The notes beneath the pieces were generated by a model. The model did not search any database, was not told where the DNA came from, and was given only the letters and a program-made list of their open reading frames with translations. A program made the position numbers and the translations under genes. Below, piece after piece: positions 7,814 to 11,813 of a stretch of 11,813 bases of DNA (its first letter is position 1; each line of letters starts with the position of its first letter). Source of the DNA: Minisyncoccota bacterium (GTDB lineage: Bacteria > Patescibacteriota > Minisyncoccia > SW-4-49-11); assembly GCA_018609785.1 (NCBI GenBank), contig JAHEOE010000023.1, positions 1 to 11,813 of the forward strand, in the 5' to 3' direction.

Positions 7814-7925
7814 GTTGTTAATGGTATTTAGAATTTAGAAGCCAGAAGCCTGAATTTAGAATTTGGAATAGAAGATATACCGTTGATATATAAGCCTTTC
7901 GGGCATGATATACAGTAGCGGATAC
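7814..7925 (-). repeat. Right arm of long inverted repeat flanking M23-dnaE
   Basis: Its reverse complement matches 2534-2665: CCGCTACTGTATATCA, a variable hairpin, TTATATATCAACGGTATATC, the heptad array and ACCATTAACAAC. It is shorter because the heptad array has fewer units and the hairpin segment differs. Confidence 0.7.
7819..7870 (-). repeat. Heptanucleotide tandem-repeat array, inverted copy
   Basis: On the minus strand the units are TCCAAAT, TCTAAAT, TCAGGCT, TCTGGCT, TCTAAAT, TCTAAAT, ACCATTA. It is the counterpart of 2591-2655 with about three units fewer. Confidence 0.7.
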
Positions 7926-7974
7926 GGTTGTGTGGATAGTAGTATGTAGCACGTAGGGGGAAGGCCCTATTTCA

Positions 7975-8195
7975 TTCCCTCTTTGGCATGACATCGAAAA
8001 AACGCTATATACGTCGACACGGCAGTCCCCACGAAAATAGGCTTTCGATAGAAAGCCGTAAAAAACACGACGGTGTTTTTTACGTGCCCGTCCAAACGTC
8101 GATAAAGAGGAGGTGCCCGAAGGGCGGAGGAGTTTCGTCAAAACCTCTTTTCCCTAACGGGCTTTTCCTCCTTTAAAGAGGAGGAAAACACAGCT
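7975..8195. repeat. Multi-hairpin element, copy B
   Basis: The hairpins occur in the same order as in 2310-2480. GGCTTTC-gata-GAAAGCC is at 8040-8057. An 11-bp stem GTAAAAAACAC-gacg-GTGTTTTTTAC is at 8058-8083. An extra GCCC-gaa-GGGC is at 8115-8125, a small CCC-taac-GGG follows, and a 12-bp stem TTTTCCTCCTTT/AGAGGAGGAAAA is at 8163-8188, then ACACAGC. Hairpins I and II differ from copy A at several positions on both strands yet remain fully paired. It lies in the same orientation as copy A, although the AT-rich repeats to its left are inverted. No coding frame is credible here. Confidence 0.65.
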
Positions 8196-8209
8196 ATATT
8201 GAACTCCCG

Positions 8210-8300
8210 GTCCGATATACGTCTTAAACAACTGTATATCAACCGTATATCGCGCCGTCAGGCGCATGTATCTATCGTATATCATTTTCGAAACGTATAT
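8210..8300 (+). repeat. GTATATC-type repeat array with variable hairpin
   Basis: The units CTGTATATC, CCGTATATC, TGTATCTATC and GTATATC surround a hairpin GCGCC-gtca-GGCGC (8252-8265). Orientation matches 2510-2725. The remaining 8300-8358 up to the nhaA stop shows no clear feature. Confidence 0.55.
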
Positions 8301-8358
8301 TTCCTCTGCGAAATTCCGGAGTCTAAACTCGAAATCTCTCTATTTCTTTGTATGGCTT

Positions 8359-9609
8359 CTAATATCGTTTCGCCCGTCCGGGGACGCGACGGCGTATAAG
8401 TGTGTGCCACGAGGGGAGGCTATGGCCTTTAAAGTGTTTGCGGACGAGGTACCATAAGAGAATGGAAAGAGGAATGATAAGTGTGAGAATGGGGCCCAAT
8501 TTGGCGGCGGCTTCATGAGGAGTGTCGCCGAAAATGCGGTCAGCTAAGAAGAGAGAGACGGTGATGTCGATGCCTGCGAGCAGTCCGAGGGCCGGCAGAT
8601 GTCGACTTTGAATTCCTTGGGGATAAGAGAGTCCCATGGTGCGACCTATCAGCGAAGCGGTGGTGATACCAATAAGCTTGCCTCCAACGAGTGAGAAGAA
8701 AATAATCCAGGTGAGAGTGCTAAAAGAATCGGTGGTGACGAAGACACCCGCATTGGCCAGAGCAAAAAAGAAAAGCCCGTACTCAATGACGGGCGAGGTG
8801 TGGGTGGCAAATCTGTTAAGCGGGCTCCGGTCGGCGTTTTCTTCGGTGTTCGTATATTGGGTGTAGAGTCCGAGATCTCGTCTTGGCCAGGGCAAAAACG
8901 GAACAATAATGGCCAGCGAAAGGGCCGGATGAAGTCCCGCTTGTACCATGCCGAACCAACTGATCAGCCCGGCTCCGCCGATATACCATCCCCAACCTTG
9001 GACCTGTTTCCGACGTAAGAGGTACGCGAGAGCTACAGCAACCAAGATCAAGCCCATCCACGGGAAAACAAATCCATGTGTGGGATCAGGATAAAAGATT
9101 GCCAAAACAAGCATTCCGATGGCGTCGTCCAAAACAGCCAGCAACAACAGGAATTGGATCGCCGGATGGCCTTGACCAAAAAGCAAACGCGCCCCCAGCC
9201 AGGCAAAGGCAATGTCCGTGGCGATTGGAATACTCAAGCCTTTCCAAAGAGCAAAATTATCCAAAAACAAAAATACCAGCCCTACGTAGAGGAGGGCCGG
9301 TATGACAGCGCCCACGATAGTTGCGATAATCGGGTTAAGGGCGTTTTTGGGATTTTCGAGACAGCCGCCCGGGAGTATTGCTTCCACCAGTTCTTTGGCG
9401 GCCAGACCGAAAAACAGGGCCATAAATACTTCATTGACGAGATGCTTGAAGGTCGCCTCAAAATTGCCGAGGTGAAATAAGGGTGTGTTGAGAAAGCTTT
9501 CGTAGGCGGAGGGGAAAAGGTTTGCAAAAAACATTGCCACCGCGATGCCTGATATCAGCGGCAGAGAATATTCCGATATGACTTGCATGGTTGCCTGTCG
9601 ACGGGTCAT
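8359..9609 (-). CDS. nhaA: Na+/H+ antiporter NhaA
   Basis: This 416-residue polytopic membrane protein shows the NhaA signatures. They are NEVFMALFFGLAAKELVE (59-76), IATDIAFA with D132, the paired aspartates LAVLDDAIG (D161, D162), AGLHPALSLAIIVPFLP with H227, FFFALANAGVF (281-290) and GGKLIGI with K311. These correspond to D133, D163, D164, H225 and K300 of the E. coli protein. It would sit in the inner membrane and exchange Na+ or Li+ for protons in pH and salt homeostasis. It is slightly longer than the roughly 390-residue E. coli protein, with a basic C-terminal tail (RRRVPGRAKRY). The start is not certain: Met1 lacks a Shine-Dalgarno site, whereas Met8 (codon at 9586-9588) has AGG upstream. 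A promoter lies at 9677-9705. The upstream neighbour is small gene A, separated by a terminator, so co-transcription is unlikely. Confidence 0.93.
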   Translation of the reverse strand: MTRRQATMQVISEYSLPLISGIAVAMFFANLFPSAYESFLNTPLFHLGNFEATFKHLVNEVFMALFFGLAAKELVEAILPGGCLENPKNALNPIIATIVGAVIPALLYVGLVFLFLDNFALWKGLSIPIATDIAFAWLGARLLFGQGHPAIQFLLLLAVLDDAIGMLVLAIFYPDPTHGFVFPWMGLILVAVALAYLLRRKQVQGWGWYIGGAGLISWFGMVQAGLHPALSLAIIVPFLPWPRRDLGLYTQYTNTEENADRSPLNRFATHTSPVIEYGLFFFALANAGVFVTTDSFSTLTWIIFFSLVGGKLIGITTASLIGRTMGLSYPQGIQSRHLPALGLLAGIDITVSLFLADRIFGDTPHEAAAKLGPILTLIIPLSILLWYLVRKHFKGHSLPSWHTLIRRRVPGRAKRY

Positions 9610-9676
9610 ATCACGTTTTTTCTATATCTCATATTCCTGCTATGATAGGGGATATATAATCAGCACATGGTTAAGT

Positions 9677-9705
9677 ATTTTATACCTGTTGTGAACGTTT
9701 TGCAA
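9677..9705 (-). promoter_or_regulatory. Promoter of nhaA
   Basis: On the minus strand TTGCAA (9700-9705), 17 bp, TAAAAT (9677-9682). It lies within a stretch repeated almost identically at 10265-10328, including the context CTCTTGCAAAAC around the -35 and AACAGG before the -10. Confidence 0.6.
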
Positions 9706-9730
9706 GAGGTGATAGTTGTTAAGAATGTAC

Positions 9731-9769
9731 AAATAAAATGCTCTCCCTCTGCAACATAAGAGGGAGAGC
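9731..9769 (-). terminator. Intrinsic terminator of small gene A
   Basis: On the minus strand the hairpin GCTCTCCCTCT / AGAGGGAGAGC (9740-9769) is followed by ATTTTATTT. It lies 16 bases past the gene A stop and directly before the nhaA promoter. Confidence 0.85.
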
Positions 9770-9784
9770 GGAGATGAAAGTACT

Positions 9785-10024
9785 TTAAACGAACGAAATA
9801 TAGGAGTTAACTTTGGAATTGATTTCCTCAATTATGTTATGTATATATTGTTCGGGATTTGGGTGGCTTACCGTTACTCCTATATGTTCAGTACTGCTCT
9901 TGTATTCACAGCCTCGTAGATATTGGTTGCTTGACACTTTGCGAGCCAGTAGAGGGAACGTTTCTTCAGGCACGTTAAGCCAATATTTCCTCGGAATCGG
10001 TGTCTTTTTCAACTTATTCAACAT
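9785..10024 (-). CDS. Small protein A, 79 residues, paralogue of small gene B
   Basis: I do not recognise the family. The protein starts MLNKLKKTPIPRKYWLNVPE and continues ETFPLLARKVSSNQYLRG, then a VTVSHPNPEQYIHNIIEEIN helix-like end. It has no membrane segment or signal. A GGAGG site nine bases upstream (10034-10038) supports the start. Its alignment with small protein B is short but consistent: PEETF against AEENF, HPNP against APDP, IHNIIEEI against LNHLLTQV. The DNA around both genes (leader hairpin, terminator and downstream promoter) is clearly related, so they look like duplicated cassettes. The transcript would carry an unusually long leader of about 235 nt. Function unknown; the pattern suggests a small alpha/beta domain, which is inference. 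Confidence 0.75.
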   Translation of the reverse strand: MLNKLKKTPIPRKYWLNVPEETFPLLARKVSSNQYLRGCEYKSSTEHIGVTVSHPNPEQYIHNIIEEINSKVNSYISFV

Positions 10025-10066
10025 CAGAAATTTCCTCCATGAAAATGTTTTCGTCTCGTTCTACTG

Positions 10067-10101
10067 AGGAAGGGGGCAATGACTGATTTTGCATCCCTCC
10101 T
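10067..10101 (-). promoter_or_regulatory. Leader hairpin of small gene A
   Basis: On the minus strand AGGAGGG..GCAA pairs with TTGC..CCCTTCCT around an eight-base loop. It is the counterpart of the hairpin at 10603-10634 before gene B; loop-side CAGTCATT and the following TCCTCAGTAGA are conserved in both. It lies about 40 bases upstream of the start codon. Confidence 0.5.
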
Positions 10102-10119
10102 TGTAAAGCGAAACTTGGA

Positions 10120-10207
10120 ACACTTAGAGGTCGTTTCAACCAAAGTTGGAAGTATATAAATGTAACAGAAGATCTGAAAGGATCTCTTTGAGATGACCTC
10201 TAGGTGT
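10120..10207. repeat. 88-bp element with terminal inverted repeats, copy 2
   Basis: The ends ACACTTAGAGGTCGTTTCAA (10120-10139) and TTGAGATGACCTCTAGGTGT (10188-10207) pair over 20 positions when G-U pairs are allowed. The core GAGGTC-TTTCAA is shared with the element at 264-415. The GAGGTC termini are flanked by TA on both sides, as expected for a TA target duplication. It lies inside the long 5' leader of small gene A, where gene B has a terminator hairpin. Confidence 0.6.
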
Positions 10208-10223
10208 TAATAGTGTACACATA

Positions 10224-10254
10224 CCCTCCCCTTACTATATAAGAGTGGGGGAGG
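10224..10254 (-). promoter_or_regulatory. Hairpin at the 5' end of the gene A leader
   Basis: CCTCCCC and GGGGAGG pair around an AT-rich loop that holds ATATAAG, resembling the loops of the two nearby terminators. It begins about five bases after the predicted transcription start, so it would cap the mRNA. Without a T-run on the minus strand it is not a convincing terminator. Confidence 0.4.
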
Positions 10255-10265
10255 ATCAGACTAAT

Positions 10266-10294
10266 ATTTTACACCTGTTGTGAATGTTTTGCAA
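10266..10294 (-). promoter_or_regulatory. Promoter of small gene A
   Basis: On the minus strand TTGCAA (10289-10294), 17 bp, TAAAAT (10266-10271). It is nearly identical in sequence and context to the nhaA promoter at 9677-9705. Confidence 0.6.
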
Positions 10295-10315
10295 GAGATG
10301 GGAGTTGTTAAGAAT

Positions 10316-10354
10316 ATAAAAATAAAATTCCCCACAACATAAGAAAGGGGAATT
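10316..10354 (-). terminator. Intrinsic terminator of small gene B
   Basis: On the minus strand AATTCCCC / GGGGAATT (10326-10354) with an ACAACATAAG-containing loop is followed by TTATTTTTAT. Loop and T-tract resemble those of the gene A terminator although the stem sequence differs. Confidence 0.8.
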
Positions 10355-10374
10355 ATCGAATATGCCACGCTTAA

Positions 10375-10575
10375 CTATTTACCTTTTTGTACTTGTGTTA
10401 AAAGATGATTTAAACATGTGTCTGGATCTGGGGCATGGATGACTAGTTTGCCCTTGATCTTACCTCTCTGTTTTGTTGCAAAATCAAGATGGATCTCTTC
10501 TAAACGAGCATCTTGTATCTCGTCGAGTTGATAGAAATTTTCTTCTGCCAGTAAAAGGATGAAGGTTTTTTTCAC
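10375..10575 (-). CDS. Small protein B, 66 residues, paralogue of small gene A
   Basis: I do not recognise the family. It starts at a GTG with an ideal AGGAGG seven bases upstream (10583-10588). It reads MKKTFILLLAEENFYQLDE, then a charged middle and a KGKLVIHAPDPDTCLNHLLT end. The hydrophobic N-terminus is too short to be a secure signal peptide. It shares a faint pattern and strongly related flanking DNA with small protein A. No promoter is visible between it and the strong terminator at 10641-10680. Transcription may therefore depend on read-through from the promoter at 10855-10883, which would make the intervening structured region a leader that controls this gene. Confidence 0.7.
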   Translation of the reverse strand: MKKTFILLLAEENFYQLDEIQDARLEEIHLDFATKQRGKIKGKLVIHAPDPDTCLNHLLTQVQKGK

Positions 10576-10602
10576 TGCTTTTCCTCCTATTGCTCTACTG
10601 AG

Positions 10603-10634
10603 GAGGGCAGTAATGACTGCGCATTATTGCCCTC
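10603..10634 (-). promoter_or_regulatory. Leader hairpin of small gene B
   Basis: On the minus strand GAGGGCAATAATG pairs with CATTACTGCCCTC at 12 of 13 positions around a CGCAGT loop. It sits 15 bases before the AGGAGG site, so it could influence initiation or mRNA stability. A related but diverged stem occurs before gene A. Confidence 0.55.
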
Positions 10635-10640
10635 CCCGTA

Positions 10641-10680
10641 AAACAAAAAATCGGACCGCTCAGTTTGTCTGAACGGCCCG
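10641..10680 (-). terminator. Strong intrinsic terminator / possible attenuator
   Basis: On the minus strand a GC-rich hairpin (10652-10680; CGG, CCG and TCAG blocks pairing around TTTGT) is followed by TTTTTTGTTTT (10641-10650). It ends the structured transcript from 10848 and precedes small gene B by about 65 bases. Confidence 0.85.
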
Positions 10681-10706
10681 AGGGAGGGAATGTATGGAGA
10701 AGAACC

Positions 10707-10814
10707 TTAGGCAAAGGTTCCGTGCCCTCCCGGGCCCGTAATACCGAGCATGACAAACGCGACGAGAATTCCTCGCATGGTCATAATATCGGTCATGTGG
10801 GCTCGGAAGGACAT
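10707..10814 (-). CDS. Possible 35-residue hydrophobic peptide inside the structured transcript
   Basis: From an ATG at 10812-10814 a frame reads MSFRAHMTDIMTMRGILVAF, then VMLGITGPGGHGTFA and TAA. The GILVAFVMLGIT stretch is membrane-like. No Shine-Dalgarno site precedes any of its methionines and the same bases form the RNA stem, so translation is doubtful. If real, it could be a leader peptide of the attenuator type or a small membrane peptide. Confidence 0.2.
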   Translation of the reverse strand: MSFRAHMTDIMTMRGILVAFVMLGITGPGGHGTFA

Positions 10815-10854
10815 ACTGCTGATATATGATTTATCACTTCGTATACTGACTCCT

Positions 10855-10883
10855 AATATAGCGCATCGCGGTGGCGGTGTCAA
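10855..10883 (-). promoter_or_regulatory. Consensus sigma70-type promoter
   Basis: On the minus strand TTGACA (10878-10883), a 17-bp GC-rich spacer and TATATT (10855-10860). It directly abuts the terminator of the upstream gene. No credible gene starts close downstream except the doubtful short peptide, which supports an RNA or leader. Confidence 0.8.
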
Positions 10884-10886
10884 TAG

Positions 10887-10913
10887 AAAAACAGCCAAGG
10901 AACTAACCTTGGC
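10887..10913 (-). terminator. Intrinsic terminator of the 127-residue protein gene
   Basis: On the minus strand GCCAAGG-ttagtt-CCTTGGC (10894-10913) is followed by TGTTTTTCT. It lies 30 bases past the stop codon at 10943. Confidence 0.8.
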
Positions 10914-10942
10914 CAGAGTAACCTATAGTAGAAGATTCAATT

Positions 10943-11326
10943 TCAATCTTGTAGATAACCTACAAGTTCATTTATAAAATTGTGAACTTCTTCATATTCT
11001 ACAAGCAAACTTGGATCCTTTTCTTCTTTGGAAATATGTTTCACGCGTATATTGCTATTGGTGGCGTATCTCATTTTATTCTCATGAAGAAGATCTTTGA
11101 AACACTGGTCATGTAGTGCTGTTGCACCTTTACCAGTTGGTAGTTGGACCTGAAATTTTGCTTCAGGTTCTTTTCTCCCGTAAATCCATACAAATTTATC
11201 GGATGGAACGTTTAACCGTTTGTTCAATTCGTTGATGAAGTTCTCAAGATCTTTGGAGGTATGACTTTTTGCTTTGACTTCAAAAAGTTCCAAACCTGAG
11301 TTTTTATGAAAGAAAATGCTAGACAT
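10943..11326 (-). CDS. Unrecognised 127-residue soluble protein
   Basis: I cannot assign a family. I chose the start at 11326 (MSSIFFHKNSGLELFEVKAK) because GAGG lies six bases before it; an in-frame Met at 11347 would add seven residues but has no ribosome site. The protein is charged and lacks a signal or membrane segment. It shows an N-terminal strand/helix pattern, a central FVWIYGRKEPEAKFQVQLPT stretch, a helix HDQCFKDLLHENK and a C-terminal helix EEVHNFINELVGYLQ. Promoter (11358-11386) and terminator (10887-10913) make it a single-gene unit, divergent from dcd. Single-copy small proteins of this sort between housekeeping genes are often lineage-specific. Confidence 0.75.
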   Translation of the reverse strand: MSSIFFHKNSGLELFEVKAKSHTSKDLENFINELNKRLNVPSDKFVWIYGRKEPEAKFQVQLPTGKGATALHDQCFKDLLHENKMRYATNSNIRVKHISKEEKDPSLLVEYEEVHNFINELVGYLQD

Positions 11327-11357
11327 TCTATACCTCAAAATGTGCACTACAACCTAG

Positions 11358-11386
11358 AATTTAGCATGTGAGATTTGGTTTTGCAA
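11358..11386 (-). promoter_or_regulatory. Promoter of the 127-residue protein gene
   Basis: On the minus strand TTGCAA (11381-11386), 17 bp, TAAATT (11358-11363). The -35 context CTCTTGCAAAAC is the same as at the promoters of nhaA and small gene A. Confidence 0.55.
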
Positions 11387-11401
11387 GAGGAAGAACTTTC
11401 G

Positions 11402-11430
11402 TTGTGTTCTGAGCTTAAATTCGCTATACT
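11402..11430 (+). promoter_or_regulatory. Promoter of dcd
   Basis: TTGTGT (11402-11407), 17 bp, TATACT (11425-11430). The start site would be near 11437, leaving a leader of only about ten bases before the ATG at 11448, without a clear Shine-Dalgarno site. Confidence 0.5.
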
Positions 11431-11447
11431 GCGAAAAACGAGAACGT

Positions 11448-11813
11448 ATGGCATTATCGGACAAAGCAATACGGCAACGCATTCAGGACGGAACGATCGT
11501 GATCGATCCGTTTAAAGACTCCCATCTCGGTACTTCAAGCTATGATGTCTCGCTCGGGGAGTGGTTCTTTCGCGAAAAGCGGGCGCAGAACATGCGGATT
11601 TACAACGTGTATAACGAACGTCACACCAAGCAGGTCTGGGGTACCGAACCCGAGTGCGCTCCGTATGCGGATGAAGTATTGGAAGATTTTGAATTTGTCG
11701 GTATTAAGCGCGATGATCGCGTGATTCTCATTGAGCCGGGGGAGACGATTTTGGCGCATACCGAAGAATTTATCGGCGGACGCGAGCATATCACCACCAT
11801 GATGAAGGCGCGC
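11448..11813 (+). CDS. dcd: dCTP deaminase, N-terminal part (3' end outside window)
   Basis: 122 residues are visible and the frame is open at the window edge. MALSDKAIRQRIQDGTIVID is the usual start of dCTP deaminases, followed by HLGTSSYDVSLGEWFF (the G-S-S-Y-D-L-x-L-G motif). The run RDDRVILIEPGETILAHTEE, about residues 89-108, leads into HITTMMKAR, just before the R-S-S and catalytic Glu region that lies beyond the edge. The enzyme is a homotrimer that deaminates dCTP to dUTP for thymidylate synthesis; some members also hydrolyse dUTP, which cannot be judged here. An insertion of about 25 residues (around MRIYNVYNERHTKQVWGTEP) is longer than in the E. coli enzyme. Divergently transcribed from the 127-residue protein gene. 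Confidence 0.88.
   Translation, partial: MALSDKAIRQRIQDGTIVIDPFKDSHLGTSSYDVSLGEWFFREKRAQNMRIYNVYNERHTKQVWGTEPECAPYADEVLEDFEFVGIKRDDRVILIEPGETILAHTEEFIGGREHITTMMKAR

Larger units (their letters stand above)
7705..7960 (-). repeat. GTATATC / GCTAC repeat array, reverse orientation
   Basis: Read on the minus strand this has the same units as 405-530 and 2510-2725: CAACCGTATATC, CCGCTACTGTATATC, and heptads CCTGCTA, CCCGCTA, CTTGCTA. It includes a small hairpin GCCT-ttc-GGGC (7894-7904) placed, like the others, directly after CTGTATATCA. The stretch separates the dnaE start from the second multi-hairpin element. Open frames across it (for example 7818-8141 minus) consist of repeat-derived residues and are not credible genes. 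Confidence 0.6.
10641..10848 (-). ncRNA. Candidate structured small RNA or attenuator leader, about 200 nt
   Basis: A consensus promoter and a strong terminator delimit this transcript. In between, minus-strand RNA can fold into one long irregular hairpin. Its stem blocks are TGTCCTTCC/GGGAGGGCA (10805-10813 with 10723-10731), GCCC/GGGC (10799-10802 with 10734-10737), ACCGA/TCGGT, ATGAC/GTCAT and a CGAG-gaatt-CTCG tip, separated by near-symmetrical internal loops. A second hairpin GAACCTT-tgcct-AAGGTTC follows before the terminator. I see no 4.5S RNA signature and no clear 6S RNA bubble, so the class is unknown. A competing reading is a 35-residue peptide in the same strand (see the separate entry), or a leader that controls small gene B. 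Confidence 0.5.

Noticed and set aside
7818..8141. 107-residue open frame on the minus strand, and a 62-residue frame at 7988-8176 plus
   Set aside because: Both are built from repeat arrays and hairpin stems, with low-complexity residues.
10641..10848. SRP (4.5S) RNA or 6S RNA
   Set aside because: The conserved GGAAGGNAGCA-type SRP apex is absent, and there is no single large central bubble flanked by long stems as in 6S RNA.
10948..10966. 7-bp perfect stem CTTGTAG/CTACAAG at the end of the 127-residue gene
   Set aside because: It lies inside the coding sequence, without a T-run; the real terminator is at 10887-10913.
10750..10977. 75-residue open frame on the plus strand
   Set aside because: It is antisense to the structured transcript, its promoter and the adjacent terminator, with no ribosome site.

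Overview
This 11.8 kb window is bacterial chromosomal DNA: housekeeping genes separated by unusually long, repeat-rich and hairpin-rich intergenic tracts. I recognise the C-terminal end of a NUDIX hydrolase, a complete YifB/ComM AAA+ ATPase, a LysM plus M23 envelope peptidase, a complete DNA polymerase III alpha subunit (DnaE), an NhaA Na+/H+ antiporter and the N-terminal two-thirds of a dCTP deaminase. There are also three small proteins I do not recognise. Divergent small proteins, moderate GC, weak or absent Shine-Dalgarno sites on several genes and repeat-filled gaps suggest an uncultivated lineage such as Patescibacteria/CPR. That placement is inference and nothing in the window proves it.

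Layout. 1-231 is the NUDIX fragment (+). 232-646 holds an inverted-repeat element (264-415), a degenerate repeat array and the yifB promoter. 647-2176 is yifB (+). 2177-2735 contains heptanucleotide arrays, a multi-hairpin element and GTATATC-type repeats. 2805-3929 (M23) and 4046-7657 (dnaE) are both on the minus strand, each with its own promoter. 7673-8358 again contains the heptads, the GTATATC-type repeats and a second copy of the multi-hairpin element. Part of the repeats is in inverted orientation, so a roughly 110-130 bp inverted repeat brackets the M23-dnaE block. 8359-9609 is nhaA (-). 9676-10650 holds two paralogous small-gene cassettes on the minus strand. 10641-10883 is a strong promoter, a highly structured transcribed region and a strong terminator. 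10943-11326 is an unrecognised 127-residue protein (-). 11448 to the end is dcd (+).

Transcription is unusually readable. Seven good sigma70-type promoters are visible, each with exactly 17 bp spacers, and several intrinsic terminators abut the next promoter. On the minus strand from 10883 to 8359 the order is: promoter, structured leader or ncRNA, terminator, small gene B, terminator, promoter, long leader, small gene A, terminator, promoter, nhaA. The two small genes share leader hairpin, terminator and downstream promoter sequences, so they look like a duplicated cassette.

The most interesting signals are not proteins. They are: (1) two copies of a multi-hairpin element whose stems differ by compensatory changes; (2) GTATATC-type units carrying small variable-stem hairpins; (3) the structured leader/ncRNA and the duplicated small-gene cassettes; (4) a two-copy family of terminal-inverted-repeat elements.
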